From NCBI GenBank assembly GCA_947475525.1, contig CANJMI010000001.1:277659-341658 (forward strand): a stretch of 64,000 nt of DNA, written 5' to 3'. The first letter of the stretch is position 1. Every line of letters starts with the position of its first letter. Shown piece by piece: positions 17,679 through 25,395 of this stretch. A program made the translations under genes and the position numbers. A model generated the notes under the pieces. That model saw only the letters and a list, made by a program, of their open reading frames with translations, was not told the DNA's origin and did not search any database. The stretch is from Polyangiaceae bacterium. GTDB lineage: Bacteria; Myxococcota_A; Polyangia; Polyangiales; Polyangiaceae.

Positions 17679-18491
17679 ATGGACGACCGTCGAGACATCT
17701 TCCTGCGCGGCTTGGACGCTTACCGAAAGGGTGAGCATCACGAGGCGCACGAGCATTGGGAGGAGATTTGGCAGGACGAACCCGATGAGTCGCGAAGTCG
17801 CCTTCTTCAGGCGCTGATTCAAGTCGCGAGCGCGGCTCACAAGGCGACGCATGATGTGGCTCCGCTCGGTGCGGTGAGACTTCTCGAACAGGCAGAGAGG
17901 CGCCTGCGTGCGTTGCCCGAGCGATTCATGGCTGTCGACGTGGCAGCGCTATGCGAACGCCTTGGGCCTTACGCTCACGCAATAACGACGGCGCATGCGG
18001 CGCTGGGACACGTGCGTCTCGAGGCCTCGCTCGCGCCTGAGATCCCGATCGCTGGCGAGGTGGGTCCGTGGGGAGCGGTCGAGGCGGCGCCGCTCGTCCC
18101 GGAGCTTGCGCGGGCGGCCTGGTTCGAGCAAGGGCTGTCCGCTTACGGGCGCGGCGCGTTTTTCGATGCGCATGAGTTCTGGGAACAGCTGTGGCGTGAC
18201 GAGCGGGGGGAGGATTACAAGTGCCTGTTGCAGGGCCTGATTCAGGTGGCTGCGGCGATGCACAAAGTGCAGGAGCAGCACAAGCCAGGGCCCTCGGCGA
18301 GCTTGCTCTCCCGTGCGCTGTTGCGGCTCAGCGGCTTGCCGAAGGACTTCGGTGGGCTGCAGGTGGATCGCGTGGTCCGCGAAATTCTCGACGCGCAGCG
18401 GGCCCTCGCGGAGCTTGTCGAATCGCCAAAACATTTGCCGATGCTCGCGCCGGAGCAGGTGCCCACGATCGCTCGCGTGCTGCGGGGCTGA
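17679..18491 (+). CDS. tandem DUF309 protein
   Basis: 270 residues made of two DUF309 units. The first has LDAYRKGEHHEAHEHWEEIW and ALIQVASAAHK. The second has LSAYGRGAFFDAHEFWEQLW and GLIQVAAAMHK. DUF309 is a small all-helical domain of unknown function with a conserved EAHExWE core; single-unit proteins are usual. The unit-to-unit spacing is about 140 residues. The ATG at 17679 is preferred over a GTG at 17673. It is transcribed away from the flagellins and converges with the thioredoxin lipoprotein. Confidence 0.82.
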   Translation: MDDRRDIFLRGLDAYRKGEHHEAHEHWEEIWQDEPDESRSRLLQALIQVASAAHKATHDVAPLGAVRLLEQAERRLRALPERFMAVDVAALCERLGPYAHAITTAHAALGHVRLEASLAPEIPIAGEVGPWGAVEAAPLVPELARAAWFEQGLSAYGRGAFFDAHEFWEQLWRDERGEDYKCLLQGLIQVAAAMHKVQEQHKPGPSASLLSRALLRLSGLPKDFGGLQVDRVVREILDAQRALAELVESPKHLPMLAPEQVPTIARVLRG

Positions 18492-18492
18492 C

Positions 18493-19089
18493 TCAGTTAC
18501 CGCCCGTGGCTGCGCGTGCGAGCACCGCGTCAAGCCGCGCGAGGAATGCGTCCGGTGTGAGGTAGTGCTCGATACGCTCGAGCTGGCGACCGTGGTCGTC
18601 GACGAACACCATCGTGGGCAAGCCGCGAACGCGGTAACGGGCTTGCTCGTGGCGGTTGGCTCGCGTCTCCTCGGTGACGTCGATCCGGAGCGCGACGAAG
18701 TGCGTGCTGAGGCGTTGCCGCACCACGGGATCCGACAACGTATCGCTCTCGAGTAGGTGGCAAGGAAGGCACCAGTCCGCGGCAAAGTGGACGAGCATCG
18801 GGCGGTGAGTCCGGCGCGATTCGGCTGCCGCTTGCTCCACATCGGTGAGCCACGGCGGGTCGACGTGTAGCGCGACGGCGTCTGGAAGGTCGCCCCGTTG
18901 CGCGGGGACGGAAGGCGCGCTCGGTGATTCGCGCGACGGCGTCGAGGAAGCTGCGACGCTGCCATCTTCGGTGCTGCGATCGGCGGCGCGGCCACCCGCA
19001 AGTTCCGGCATGCGCCAAGCCATCGACGGCTGCTTTGTGCATGCGCCGAGCAGCACGGCCGACAAGGCAAGTGCTCGGCGCGCGGTCAC
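18493..19089 (-). CDS. thioredoxin-fold lipoprotein
   Basis: 198 residues from a GTG at 19087-19089 that overlaps the upstream stop as GTGA. The lipobox is AVLLGAC. A polar linker of ~65 residues leads to a thioredoxin domain with the redox pair in DWCLPCHLLE and the cis-Pro loop GLPTMVFVD. The motif and the following helix resemble DsbD C-terminal and thioredoxin_7 domains, which reduce or isomerise periplasmic disulfides. The gene just upstream encodes a Cys-rich lipoprotein, a plausible client. A much longer open frame upstream is not used: it lies inside that gene. Confidence 0.85.
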   Translation of the reverse strand: MTARRALALSAVLLGACTKQPSMAWRMPELAGGRAADRSTEDGSVAASSTPSRESPSAPSVPAQRGDLPDAVALHVDPPWLTDVEQAAAESRRTHRPMLVHFAADWCLPCHLLESDTLSDPVVRQRLSTHFVALRIDVTEETRANRHEQARYRVRGLPTMVFVDDHGRQLERIEHYLTPDAFLARLDAVLARAATGGN

Positions 19090-19814
19090 GGTTCGACGCA
19101 GGTGCCGTAAGGTTTCTCTTGGAAGGTGAGGGGCGGCTCGAAGAAAACGCACTTGCTCGCAATCGACGGGCACGAGGGGCTGTCTTGACCGGGCACATCG
19201 CACCAGCGCGCGCACTTCGCAGAAAGCGGGGTCTCGGTGATCACGATGCAGACGCGGCCCGGCGCGCAGTCCACTTCGGAAGTGCACGCAATGCCCTCGC
19301 CAACGTTCTTCGATTTCGCGCAGTCGAAGCCCTCGCCGGTGCGGTCGATGCAGGTGACGTTCGCGTTTGCGTCGCAAGGCGAAGCGCCGATCGGCTCGCA
19401 GCCCGACGTGCAGTGGAGAACTTTCTTGGAGATGACCGAGCCGTTCGGGCGCTGTGCCTCGATGCACGAGCCTTTTACCGTGAATGGTGTTTGATCTCGC
19501 GTCGCTTGAAATTCGCAGTCGGACGCGCTCTCGCAGCGTGGCTTGCAGGCGCCGTACTTCGGGTCACAGAGCGTGCCGTCGACGCAGTCGGCGTCCCTGC
19601 TGCAGCTTTGCCAAACGTTCTTCGTGCCATCGTTGACACACGCGAATTCGCCGGTGTCTACGTTCGTTAGCGCGCACTTTTTCCCCGCGCCGCACGACCC
19701 GACTTCACCTGATGTGCAGGCGATAGGGTTGCGGTATTCGAACGCGGGATAGTTGCAGGAGGCTGCAAAGAGCGCCGCCCCGATGGCGCATTGCTGGAAG
19801 GCACGGAAGATCAT
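19086..19814 (-). CDS. Cys-rich secreted lipoprotein
   Basis: 242 residues from the ATG at 19812-19814. The lipobox is ALFAASC. The mature protein has more than 20 cysteines in spaced pairs, such as SCGAGKKCAL, SCSRDADCVDGTLCD and SEVDCAPGRVC, resembling the Cys-rich repeats of myxobacterial surface proteins. All or most are probably disulfide-bonded. It is coupled by a 4-bp overlap to the thioredoxin lipoprotein, which fits a need for disulfide handling. Function is otherwise unknown. Confidence 0.78.
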   Translation of the reverse strand: MIFRAFQQCAIGAALFAASCNYPAFEYRNPIACTSGEVGSCGAGKKCALTNVDTGEFACVNDGTKNVWQSCSRDADCVDGTLCDPKYGACKPRCESASDCEFQATRDQTPFTVKGSCIEAQRPNGSVISKKVLHCTSGCEPIGASPCDANANVTCIDRTGEGFDCAKSKNVGEGIACTSEVDCAPGRVCIVITETPLSAKCARWCDVPGQDSPSCPSIASKCVFFEPPLTFQEKPYGTCVEP

Positions 19815-19869
19815 CGCGGAGTCTCGGCAAGGTAACACCATCGGCGTCATTCTCGCCTGGGACTTCGGG

Positions 19870-20286
19870 TTAAGGGTCGTTGTGGCGGAGTCCCAGAAGC
19901 TTTGCGACGCTGGCCTCGTCCGCAGGTGTGAATTCGTAGCTGTCGAACTCGTCGCTTCTCACCCATTCGAACGCGTGCACCGCACGGGGCTCGAGAGTGC
20001 CTTCGCGAATGCGGCAATCGTACGTGTAGAGTTCGAGAAGGTAGGCTTCGTAGGTGTGGCTCTCGAAGCCGATGCACTCGCTCACGTCGACAGAGACGCC
20101 GAGGCGGTGCAGGATTTCTCGTTCGAGTGCGGCAGCATCCGTCTCGCCATCTTCGACGCGTCCGCCAGGAAATTCCCACAAAAGAGGGAGCACAGCGTTC
20201 GGTCGCCGTTGGGTGATCAGGTACTTGCCGTCGTGACCGATGACGGCCGCGACGACGCGAATTCGGGGAAGGAGGCTTACGGTCAT
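19870..20286 (-). CDS. Nudix-fold protein with altered catalytic box (MutT-like)
   Basis: 138 residues. The fold matches MutT/CTP-pyrophosphohydrolase-like Nudix proteins: VAAVIGHDGKYLITQR, then LLWEFPGGRVEDGET. The Nudix box should read GX5EX7REUXEEXGU; here it is GGRVEDGE, seven residues, then REILHRLGV. The two central magnesium-binding glutamates are therefore His and Arg. The usual role of clearing oxidised or non-canonical dNTPs is doubtful, and a binding role or another substrate is possible. It starts in a 4-bp overlap with the FHA gene. Confidence 0.85.
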   Translation of the reverse strand: MTVSLLPRIRVVAAVIGHDGKYLITQRRPNAVLPLLWEFPGGRVEDGETDAAALEREILHRLGVSVDVSECIGFESHTYEAYLLELYTYDCRIREGTLEPRAVHAFEWVRSDEFDSYEFTPADEASVAKLLGLRHNDP

Positions 20287-21134
20287 CGGGATGCGAGCGC
20301 GACGCGAAAGAGCTGTTGGCCAAGGAGCAGAACTTCGCCGGGACCGACCTCGGTTTCGCCGCTGAGTCGAACGAACGTGCCGTTGGAACTGCCGAGGTCG
20401 ATGATGACGACTCGGCCTGCCTCGACGTTGAGACGGCAGTGCGCGCCGGAAACGTAGCCATCGTCGGGGAAGACGATATCGCCGCGCTCGCGCCCGATTT
20501 GAAGGCCGCTCATTGGCACGACGAACGCGTCTCCGGTGCTGTTTCGCCCCAGCACGATGAGCACGCGGCCGGCCACGTTGTCGGTGGCGGCTCCGAGCCA
20601 GGCTACCTTTTCGTGGTCGGGCGCCTTGGCTTTTAACGCATCGAAGCGCAAGAGGGCCTGCCCCACGCGAAAGCACTGGCCCGAGGCAATTGGGCAGGGA
20701 TCGCCTGCGCGTAGCTTGCGGTAGATCCCGTTGAGTGAATCTTCGTCGCGAACGAGGAGCCGCTCGCCTCTCGGAGTGAACGATCCATGGTTCGGCGACA
20801 TGAACCTATCGCGCGCGAAGGCCCCGCCTCGGTTCTTACCGAACACCGTAGGACCTTCGTTCAGGCGGTGCGAGGCGGTTGCCGAGCCGTCGATTGCAAT
20901 CGAGATGAGCTCGAGGCGGCTTGGCACTGGGGGCTTGACCGTCGCGGTCCAGGTTACCCGCTCGGACCGTCTGCTGTCCGGAGGCCGCTCCAGCGAGGCT
21001 GTCTCATCCGCGGAAAGCGCAGCGGGCGCGTCCTCTTGGAGTCCGCGCGGGCGCCTTGGCATCCCGGCTCCGCAACCCATGCAGAACCGGAAGCTTGCGC
21101 CATTTTCTTTGCCGCAGCCCGGACAGACCACCAT
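20283..21134 (-). CDS. zinc-ribbon protein with two FHA domains
   Basis: 283 residues. The N-terminus is a four-Cys zinc ribbon (CPGCGKEN, then FCMGCG). Two FHA domains follow: the first around FGKNRGGAFARDRFMSPNHG, the second with IGRERGDIVFPDDGYVSGAH and LGSSNGTFVRL, the full phosphothreonine-binding signature. FHA proteins read Ser/Thr-kinase output, and this genome encodes many such kinases. No signal or membrane segment. It is the third gene of the leftward run that includes ruvA. Confidence 0.9.
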   Translation of the reverse strand: MVVCPGCGKENGASFRFCMGCGAGMPRRPRGLQEDAPAALSADETASLERPPDSRRSERVTWTATVKPPVPSRLELISIAIDGSATASHRLNEGPTVFGKNRGGAFARDRFMSPNHGSFTPRGERLLVRDEDSLNGIYRKLRAGDPCPIASGQCFRVGQALLRFDALKAKAPDHEKVAWLGAATDNVAGRVLIVLGRNSTGDAFVVPMSGLQIGRERGDIVFPDDGYVSGAHCRLNVEAGRVVIIDLGSSNGTFVRLSGETEVGPGEVLLLGQQLFRVALASR

Positions 21135-21185
21135 CGCGTGGGCGGAGTATGCGGGAAACGCGCAGCGAAGGCGAATTCGGGTGCG

Positions 21186-21791
21186 TTACCGTGCGAGCGT
21201 CGCGAGGGCTTCACGGACGAGTTCGCCGAGTGGACGTTCGAGATCTTGGATTGAGCCGATGGCGCGCTCGGCTTCGGAGGGTTTCCAGCCCATGCGGACG
21301 AGGGCGTCGAGGAGCTGGGCCGCGGGGCTCGTTGCGGTCGCTGGCGCGGCGGCCACGCGTTGTGGGCCAGGCTCGCCCGTCGTGAGACCCAGCAATTTCC
21401 CCTTCAACTCGAGCGAGATTCGCTGGGCGGTCTTTAGGCCTACGCCTGGGATGCGCTTGAGTGCGGCGACGTCTTCACGTTCGATCGCGGCGGCGAGAGC
21501 GCCCACCTCGAGTGCTCCGAGCACGCTGAGCGCGAGCTTCGGTCCGACGTGCGAGACTGCGAGCAAGGTGCGAAATGCGATGCGATCGGCGGCCGTCGCA
21601 AAACCGTAGAGTTCGAGAGCATCTTCGCGGACGTGGGTATGCACGTGCAGCGTCACGCTGCCATCGGCGGAGCCGGCTCGCCCGGCCGTGCCGAGCGGAG
21701 CCGCGAGCTCGTAGCCGACGCCCCCGACGTCGACGAGCAGTGTTCCGTCAGGCTCGCTCGCGATGAGGCGGCCGGTGAGCCTTCCAATCAC
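21186..21791 (-). CDS. ruvA: Holliday junction DNA helicase subunit RuvA
   Basis: 201 residues. It begins MIGRLTGRLI with the OB-fold strand pattern, then the two helix-hairpin-helix motifs LLAVSHVGPKLALSVLGAL and LKRIPGVGLKTAQRISLELK, and ends in the RuvB-interacting three-helix domain (LLDALVRMGWKPSEAERAI). RuvA tetramers grip four-way junctions so that RuvB can drive branch migration. In this genome ruvB lies about 39 kb away rather than next to ruvA, and ruvC is not in the window. Confidence 0.96.
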   Translation of the reverse strand: MIGRLTGRLIASEPDGTLLVDVGGVGYELAAPLGTAGRAGSADGSVTLHVHTHVREDALELYGFATAADRIAFRTLLAVSHVGPKLALSVLGALEVGALAAAIEREDVAALKRIPGVGLKTAQRISLELKGKLLGLTTGEPGPQRVAAAPATATSPAAQLLDALVRMGWKPSEAERAIGSIQDLERPLGELVREALATLAR

Positions 21792-21797
21792 ACGGCC

Positions 21798-22331
21798 TCA
21801 GTTGTTCAGGGCGCCGTCTTTGATCCAGCCGGCGATCGTGTCGACGTCCGCCGCGTCGAGCGCGGGGCTGTTCAGCGGCATGCGCGTGCCGCAGCCAGCG
21901 GGGGCGCAGGTGTCGCTTATCGCGGCGCACGCGGTGAACTTCGAGTAAGCGATCTTCGCCATGAGCCAGCTCGTTTCGGGCGAGCCGGCTTCGACCATCG
22001 CGAGCGACGAGCGTTCCGAGGTGGCGCCGACAATCGCGTCGCGCACGGCCTTGAGTTCATCGTCGGTTTGCGTGATGCCGTTGGGCGCGCCAAGGCCAAG
22101 ACCTTCTTGCGGCGTGCTCGCCTCCGAATTGTGGCAAGCGCTGAAATTGCAGGACCTTTGGAAGATCGGCATCACGTCGCTCTTGAAAGAGGCGCCGCTT
22201 TTAGCCGTCGCGAAATCGAGGCAACCGCTGCCTGATGATCCGGTGGTGGCGGATGTGGCGGAGGTGTCCGTAGCGTCGCCACAAGCGGCCAACGGGGCGA
22301 GAGCAAGTGCTGCGATCAAGAATTTATTCAC
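21798..22331 (-). CDS. CX4CH cytochrome-type lipoprotein
   Basis: 177 residues. The lipobox is ALAPLAAC, followed by a Thr/Ser/Gly linker. SDVMPIFQRSCNFSACH contains a CX4CH, the spacing seen in planctomycete-type cytochrome c domains, instead of CX2CH. Later Cys pairs and ALDAADVDTIAGWIKDGA match the C-terminal helix of such proteins. Haem attachment is likely but not certain given the spacing. It lies 6 bp upstream of ruvA, so it is probably in the same transcript although the functions look unrelated. Confidence 0.75.
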   Translation of the reverse strand: MNKFLIAALALAPLAACGDATDTSATSATTGSSGSGCLDFATAKSGASFKSDVMPIFQRSCNFSACHNSEASTPQEGLGLGAPNGITQTDDELKAVRDAIVGATSERSSLAMVEAGSPETSWLMAKIAYSKFTACAAISDTCAPAGCGTRMPLNSPALDAADVDTIAGWIKDGALNN

Positions 22332-22491
22332 GTCATCACCTTCTTACAGAAGACCGTACTCCGCGCCCTCCTGCACGGCAACTCTGCGGGACGCGTTTGA
22401 GCTTCGAGACGTTCGTCGGGCGTCCCCCGATGACGGCGGCGCCTCGCTTTTTGGCCGCCGTGCCCGTGCCCTCGTATGATGAAGGCATTCG

Positions 22492-22941
22492 ATGTCGCCT
22501 TCGTATGCTCGCTCGGCTCGCCACGTGACCTTCGCGCTGCTCGCTTTCCTCTTCGGATGCGCGCCGCAGGCGGACGCGTTGCGCCGGGAGTTTGGCGAGC
22601 TGAAACACGATGTGGCTTCCGTCCGCGCGGAGAATGCGGCGCTCCGCGAGCGCATCGATGCATTGGAAGAAAAGGGAGCGCCCGCGCCCGTTCCCGATTC
22701 GGCTCCGTCGTCGTCGGCTGTTTCCGCGACGGACGACCGACCCGAGCTGAAGGTGGTTCGCATCTCTCCCGAGGCCTCGCAAAGCGATGGCTGGGTCGCC
22801 GTCGATCCGAGCGACCCGAAGCGTCCGCGCCCGGCATCGAGCGCGCTGTCCGATGGCCCAACGACGGAGATCCGCAGCGAACGCGGTGGTGCTGTCATGC
22901 AACGTTCGACGCCCGCCACGACCGTGGCCCCGCGCAAATGA
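22492..22941 (+). CDS. coiled-coil lipoprotein
   Basis: 149 residues. The signal (HVTFALLAFLFGC) ends at a lipid Cys. Residues ~27-62 form a coiled coil (LRREFGELKHDVASVRAENA), followed by a disordered Pro/Ser/Ala tail. The arrangement recalls small tether lipoproteins or the coiled-coil N-terminus of YbgF/CpoB. It precedes the LysM gene by 7 bp and probably works with it in the envelope. Confidence 0.72.
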   Translation: MSPSYARSARHVTFALLAFLFGCAPQADALRREFGELKHDVASVRAENAALRERIDALEEKGAPAPVPDSAPSSSAVSATDDRPELKVVRISPEASQSDGWVAVDPSDPKRPRPASSALSDGPTTEIRSERGGAVMQRSTPATTVAPRK

Positions 22942-22948
22942 GGAATCC

Positions 22949-24292
22949 ATGAGTCGCAATTGGCTCTTCGCCACCCTTGTCCCCTTCTTGTTGTTTGTCG
23001 CTCCTCTCGCCCGCGCCCAGGATGCTGGCGGACCACCCGTGGATGGCGGAGCCCCTGGTGGCGCCGATGCTCCACCCGGTGGCGGAGACAACGGCGGCGC
23101 GCCCACCGATGGTGGAGCCGACCCCTCGGCAACGACGCCGTACGTGCCCCAAGCCGGGGGAGGTGGCGGTCAGAAGACCGACGTCAATGCCGGGCTCGAT
23201 GCGGGTACGCGGCCATCGGCAGCCGGCGCGGTGGGGCGCGACAGTTTCACCTACGGAACGAGCTCGTCTGCGGCGACCATTCGCGGCGGCCAGAGCGGCT
23301 CGTACGTGATGTCCGGGCAGTACGTGCCTGAGCTTCACACCGCAAAGCGCGGCGACACCCTTTGGGAGATCTCGCAACGCTACTTCGGCAACACCTACAA
23401 CTGGCCTCGTCTGTGGTCGTACAACCGGCAGATCCAAAACCCACACTGGATTTATCCTGGCGATCACGTTCGCCTCCGCGAGCCGTCCGTTCAGAAGAGC
23501 GTTGGAACCGTTGGGGTCGCTCGCCTCAATCCACAGGTCTCGCCGTCGACCATTTTTCAGCGTCACGTTGGCTTTCTCCTCGACGGAAAGACCGCTGCTT
23601 GGGGCGAGATCGTCGGGAGTCCCGATGATCAAATGATCATCACCGAACAAGACGAGGTGTACGTGCAATTGGTCGGCGACCGGGAGTACCAAGTAGGTCA
23701 AAAGCTGATCGTCTTCGAGCCCCGACAAGTCGATGAAGGTGCCGAGTTTCCGCACGTGTGGATCCGCGGCATCGTCGAGATAGACCGCATCAATGCGAAG
23801 ACCAAGATGGCGCGTGCGCGCGTGCTCGAGTCGATGAGCGAGATGCATCGGGGATGCAAAGTCGCTCCGTATGAACGCAACCTCGACGTGCTCACCCCAG
23901 TCGCCAACAAAAAGACGCTGCAAGCGCGCATCATCGGTTCGATCTATCCGTACGAGTTCTACACCAAACATCAGGTCGTCTTTATCAACAAGGGGGTCTT
24001 GGACGGCCTCGAGGTCGGCAATCGACTGTTCGTCGTTCAACGAACCGACCGCTGGCGCCGCGACCTAAGTAGTGCGGGCCCGCTCGGTGGGACGCGTTCG
24101 CTTGTCGAGGACGACCGCAGCGCCCTTGTCGAGGACACGGCCGACGGACCGACAGCGGACTCCTATCCCGCGGAGACGTACGGCGAGCTTATCGTCACGC
24201 GCACACGGCAACATTCGGCGACGTGCCTCATCCTCGCGTCGAGTTACGAGATCCCGCGGGACGCAACGTTGATTGCCCGCGAAGGTTACTGA
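22949..24292 (+). CDS. LysM-domain periplasmic protein
   Basis: 447 residues from the ATG at 22949, with GAGG 5 nt upstream. A signal peptide (LFATLVPFLLFVAPLARA) leads to a Gly/Pro/Asp-rich linker. Around residues 130-180 is a LysM domain (HTAKRGDTLWEISQRYFGNT, then WIYPGDHVRL), which binds the sugar backbone of peptidoglycan. The remaining ~260 residues are beta-rich and include VFINKGVLDGLEVGNRLFVV, similar to the C-terminal domains of other myxobacterial LysM proteins. It probably links envelope components to the wall. Confidence 0.87.
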   Translation: MSRNWLFATLVPFLLFVAPLARAQDAGGPPVDGGAPGGADAPPGGGDNGGAPTDGGADPSATTPYVPQAGGGGGQKTDVNAGLDAGTRPSAAGAVGRDSFTYGTSSSAATIRGGQSGSYVMSGQYVPELHTAKRGDTLWEISQRYFGNTYNWPRLWSYNRQIQNPHWIYPGDHVRLREPSVQKSVGTVGVARLNPQVSPSTIFQRHVGFLLDGKTAAWGEIVGSPDDQMIITEQDEVYVQLVGDREYQVGQKLIVFEPRQVDEGAEFPHVWIRGIVEIDRINAKTKMARARVLESMSEMHRGCKVAPYERNLDVLTPVANKKTLQARIIGSIYPYEFYTKHQVVFINKGVLDGLEVGNRLFVVQRTDRWRRDLSSAGPLGGTRSLVEDDRSALVEDTADGPTADSYPAETYGELIVTRTRQHSATCLILASSYEIPRDATLIAREGY

Positions 24293-24367
24293 GCCTGCCT
24301 GGTACGGAACGATGCCGAGGCGCGCTATGCTCTTAGCCACGTGGTGAGAGTCCCGACCGCAACGACC

Positions 24368-24553
24368 ATGAATCAGCCCCGTTGTTCGATGTGCCGGCGT
24401 GCCGTGGACGACCCCAAGCTGCTGCCGTTTTGTTCGCCGCGTTGCCAACAGCAGGACCTCGTGAACTGGCTCGACGGCGCCTATAGCCTCGAGGGTCCGC
24501 CGCCGGATGACGTTGACGTGCGGCCCTCGCCGCCCGACGATGATGAGAGCTGA
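24368..24553 (+). CDS. yacG: YacG, zinc-finger inhibitor of DNA gyrase
   Basis: 61 residues with a four-Cys zinc site (CSMCRR...PFCSPRC) and the adjoining RCQQQDLVNWLDGAYSLEG. These are the two conserved blocks of YacG/DUF329, which binds GyrB and blocks gyrase. The ATG at 24368 is chosen; a GTG at 24341 would add nine residues. Its stop overlaps the next ATG (TGATG). Confidence 0.88.
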   Translation: MNQPRCSMCRRAVDDPKLLPFCSPRCQQQDLVNWLDGAYSLEGPPPDDVDVRPSPPDDDES

Positions 24554-25359
24554 TGCGTACCTTTTTCGCTTTCGCGGTAGTCTCACTCACGTGCTCCATG
24601 GCCTCGGCCCAGGTCCCGGGCGCTCCGCCTTCAGCCGCGCCGAACGAGCCGCCTCGACAACTCCCGAGCGCCGGCGGCCTCACCGCGCCTGGCCCGATCC
24701 CGGAGGAGCAAGCGCCCGCGAAGAACACGACGGAACTTGAACTCGAAGAGAGCTCCGAGGGCGATGCGGGGCGTGGTCTCAGCTGGTTTTGGATCGATGT
24801 CGACGGTGGTTTTCAACACGTCGGCCTCGAGACCTTCAGCGTCAATAAGTCGAACTTGACCGCCGGGCTCGTCAAGAGCGAAGCGAGCGGCAGCTACGTC
24901 GGAGCCGGGCTCGGGTTGCAGCTCATGTTCTTGCGTATCGGCCCGCGCGCTCGTGTGGGCTTCTTCGACGATTGGCAACTGTTCTCCGTAGGCGGCGAGG
25001 TCGGTCTTCGGCTCCCGCTCGGCTTCCTCGAGCCGCACATCGATCTTGGCGGAGGGTACGTCGCACTCGGCAGTATGTCGGGCGGCGGTCTCGCGGCGAT
25101 CTCCAAGAACGCGCGCGTCAGCGGTGCCTACGGCCGGATCGGTGGCGGCCTCGACATCTTTTTAGGCAGCGTTTTTTCTGTCGGCCCGTTCGCCAGTTGG
25201 GAGTTCATGGGCCTCACGCGCCCCGGCGTTTCGCTCGCCGACCTCGATCCGAGCGCCGTGACGTCACTCTCCGAGGCCGAGAAGACGGCAGCCGCAGCCG
25301 AGGGTTCCGGTTACGGCTCGACGGTGACGGTAGGCGCTCGCGCCGGGCTCAGCTTCTAG
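24553..25359 (+). CDS. outer-membrane beta-barrel protein
   Basis: 268 residues. A signal peptide (FFAFAVVSLTCSMASA) is followed by a Pro/Ala linker. The rest alternates polar and hydrophobic residues with many Gly (VGAGLGLQLMFLRIGPRARV; GGEVGLRLPLGFLEPHIDLG) and ends in a terminal Phe (ARAGLSF), as OmpW/OmpA-type barrels do. The start overlaps the yacG stop, so expression is coupled. The substrate or partner is unknown. Confidence 0.75.
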   Translation: MRTFFAFAVVSLTCSMASAQVPGAPPSAAPNEPPRQLPSAGGLTAPGPIPEEQAPAKNTTELELEESSEGDAGRGLSWFWIDVDGGFQHVGLETFSVNKSNLTAGLVKSEASGSYVGAGLGLQLMFLRIGPRARVGFFDDWQLFSVGGEVGLRLPLGFLEPHIDLGGGYVALGSMSGGGLAAISKNARVSGAYGRIGGGLDIFLGSVFSVGPFASWEFMGLTRPGVSLADLDPSAVTSLSEAEKTAAAAEGSGYGSTVTVGARAGLSF

Positions 25360-25395
25360 GCGGTTTGGACGCGACGGAGGGCGGGGGCGGTCTCG

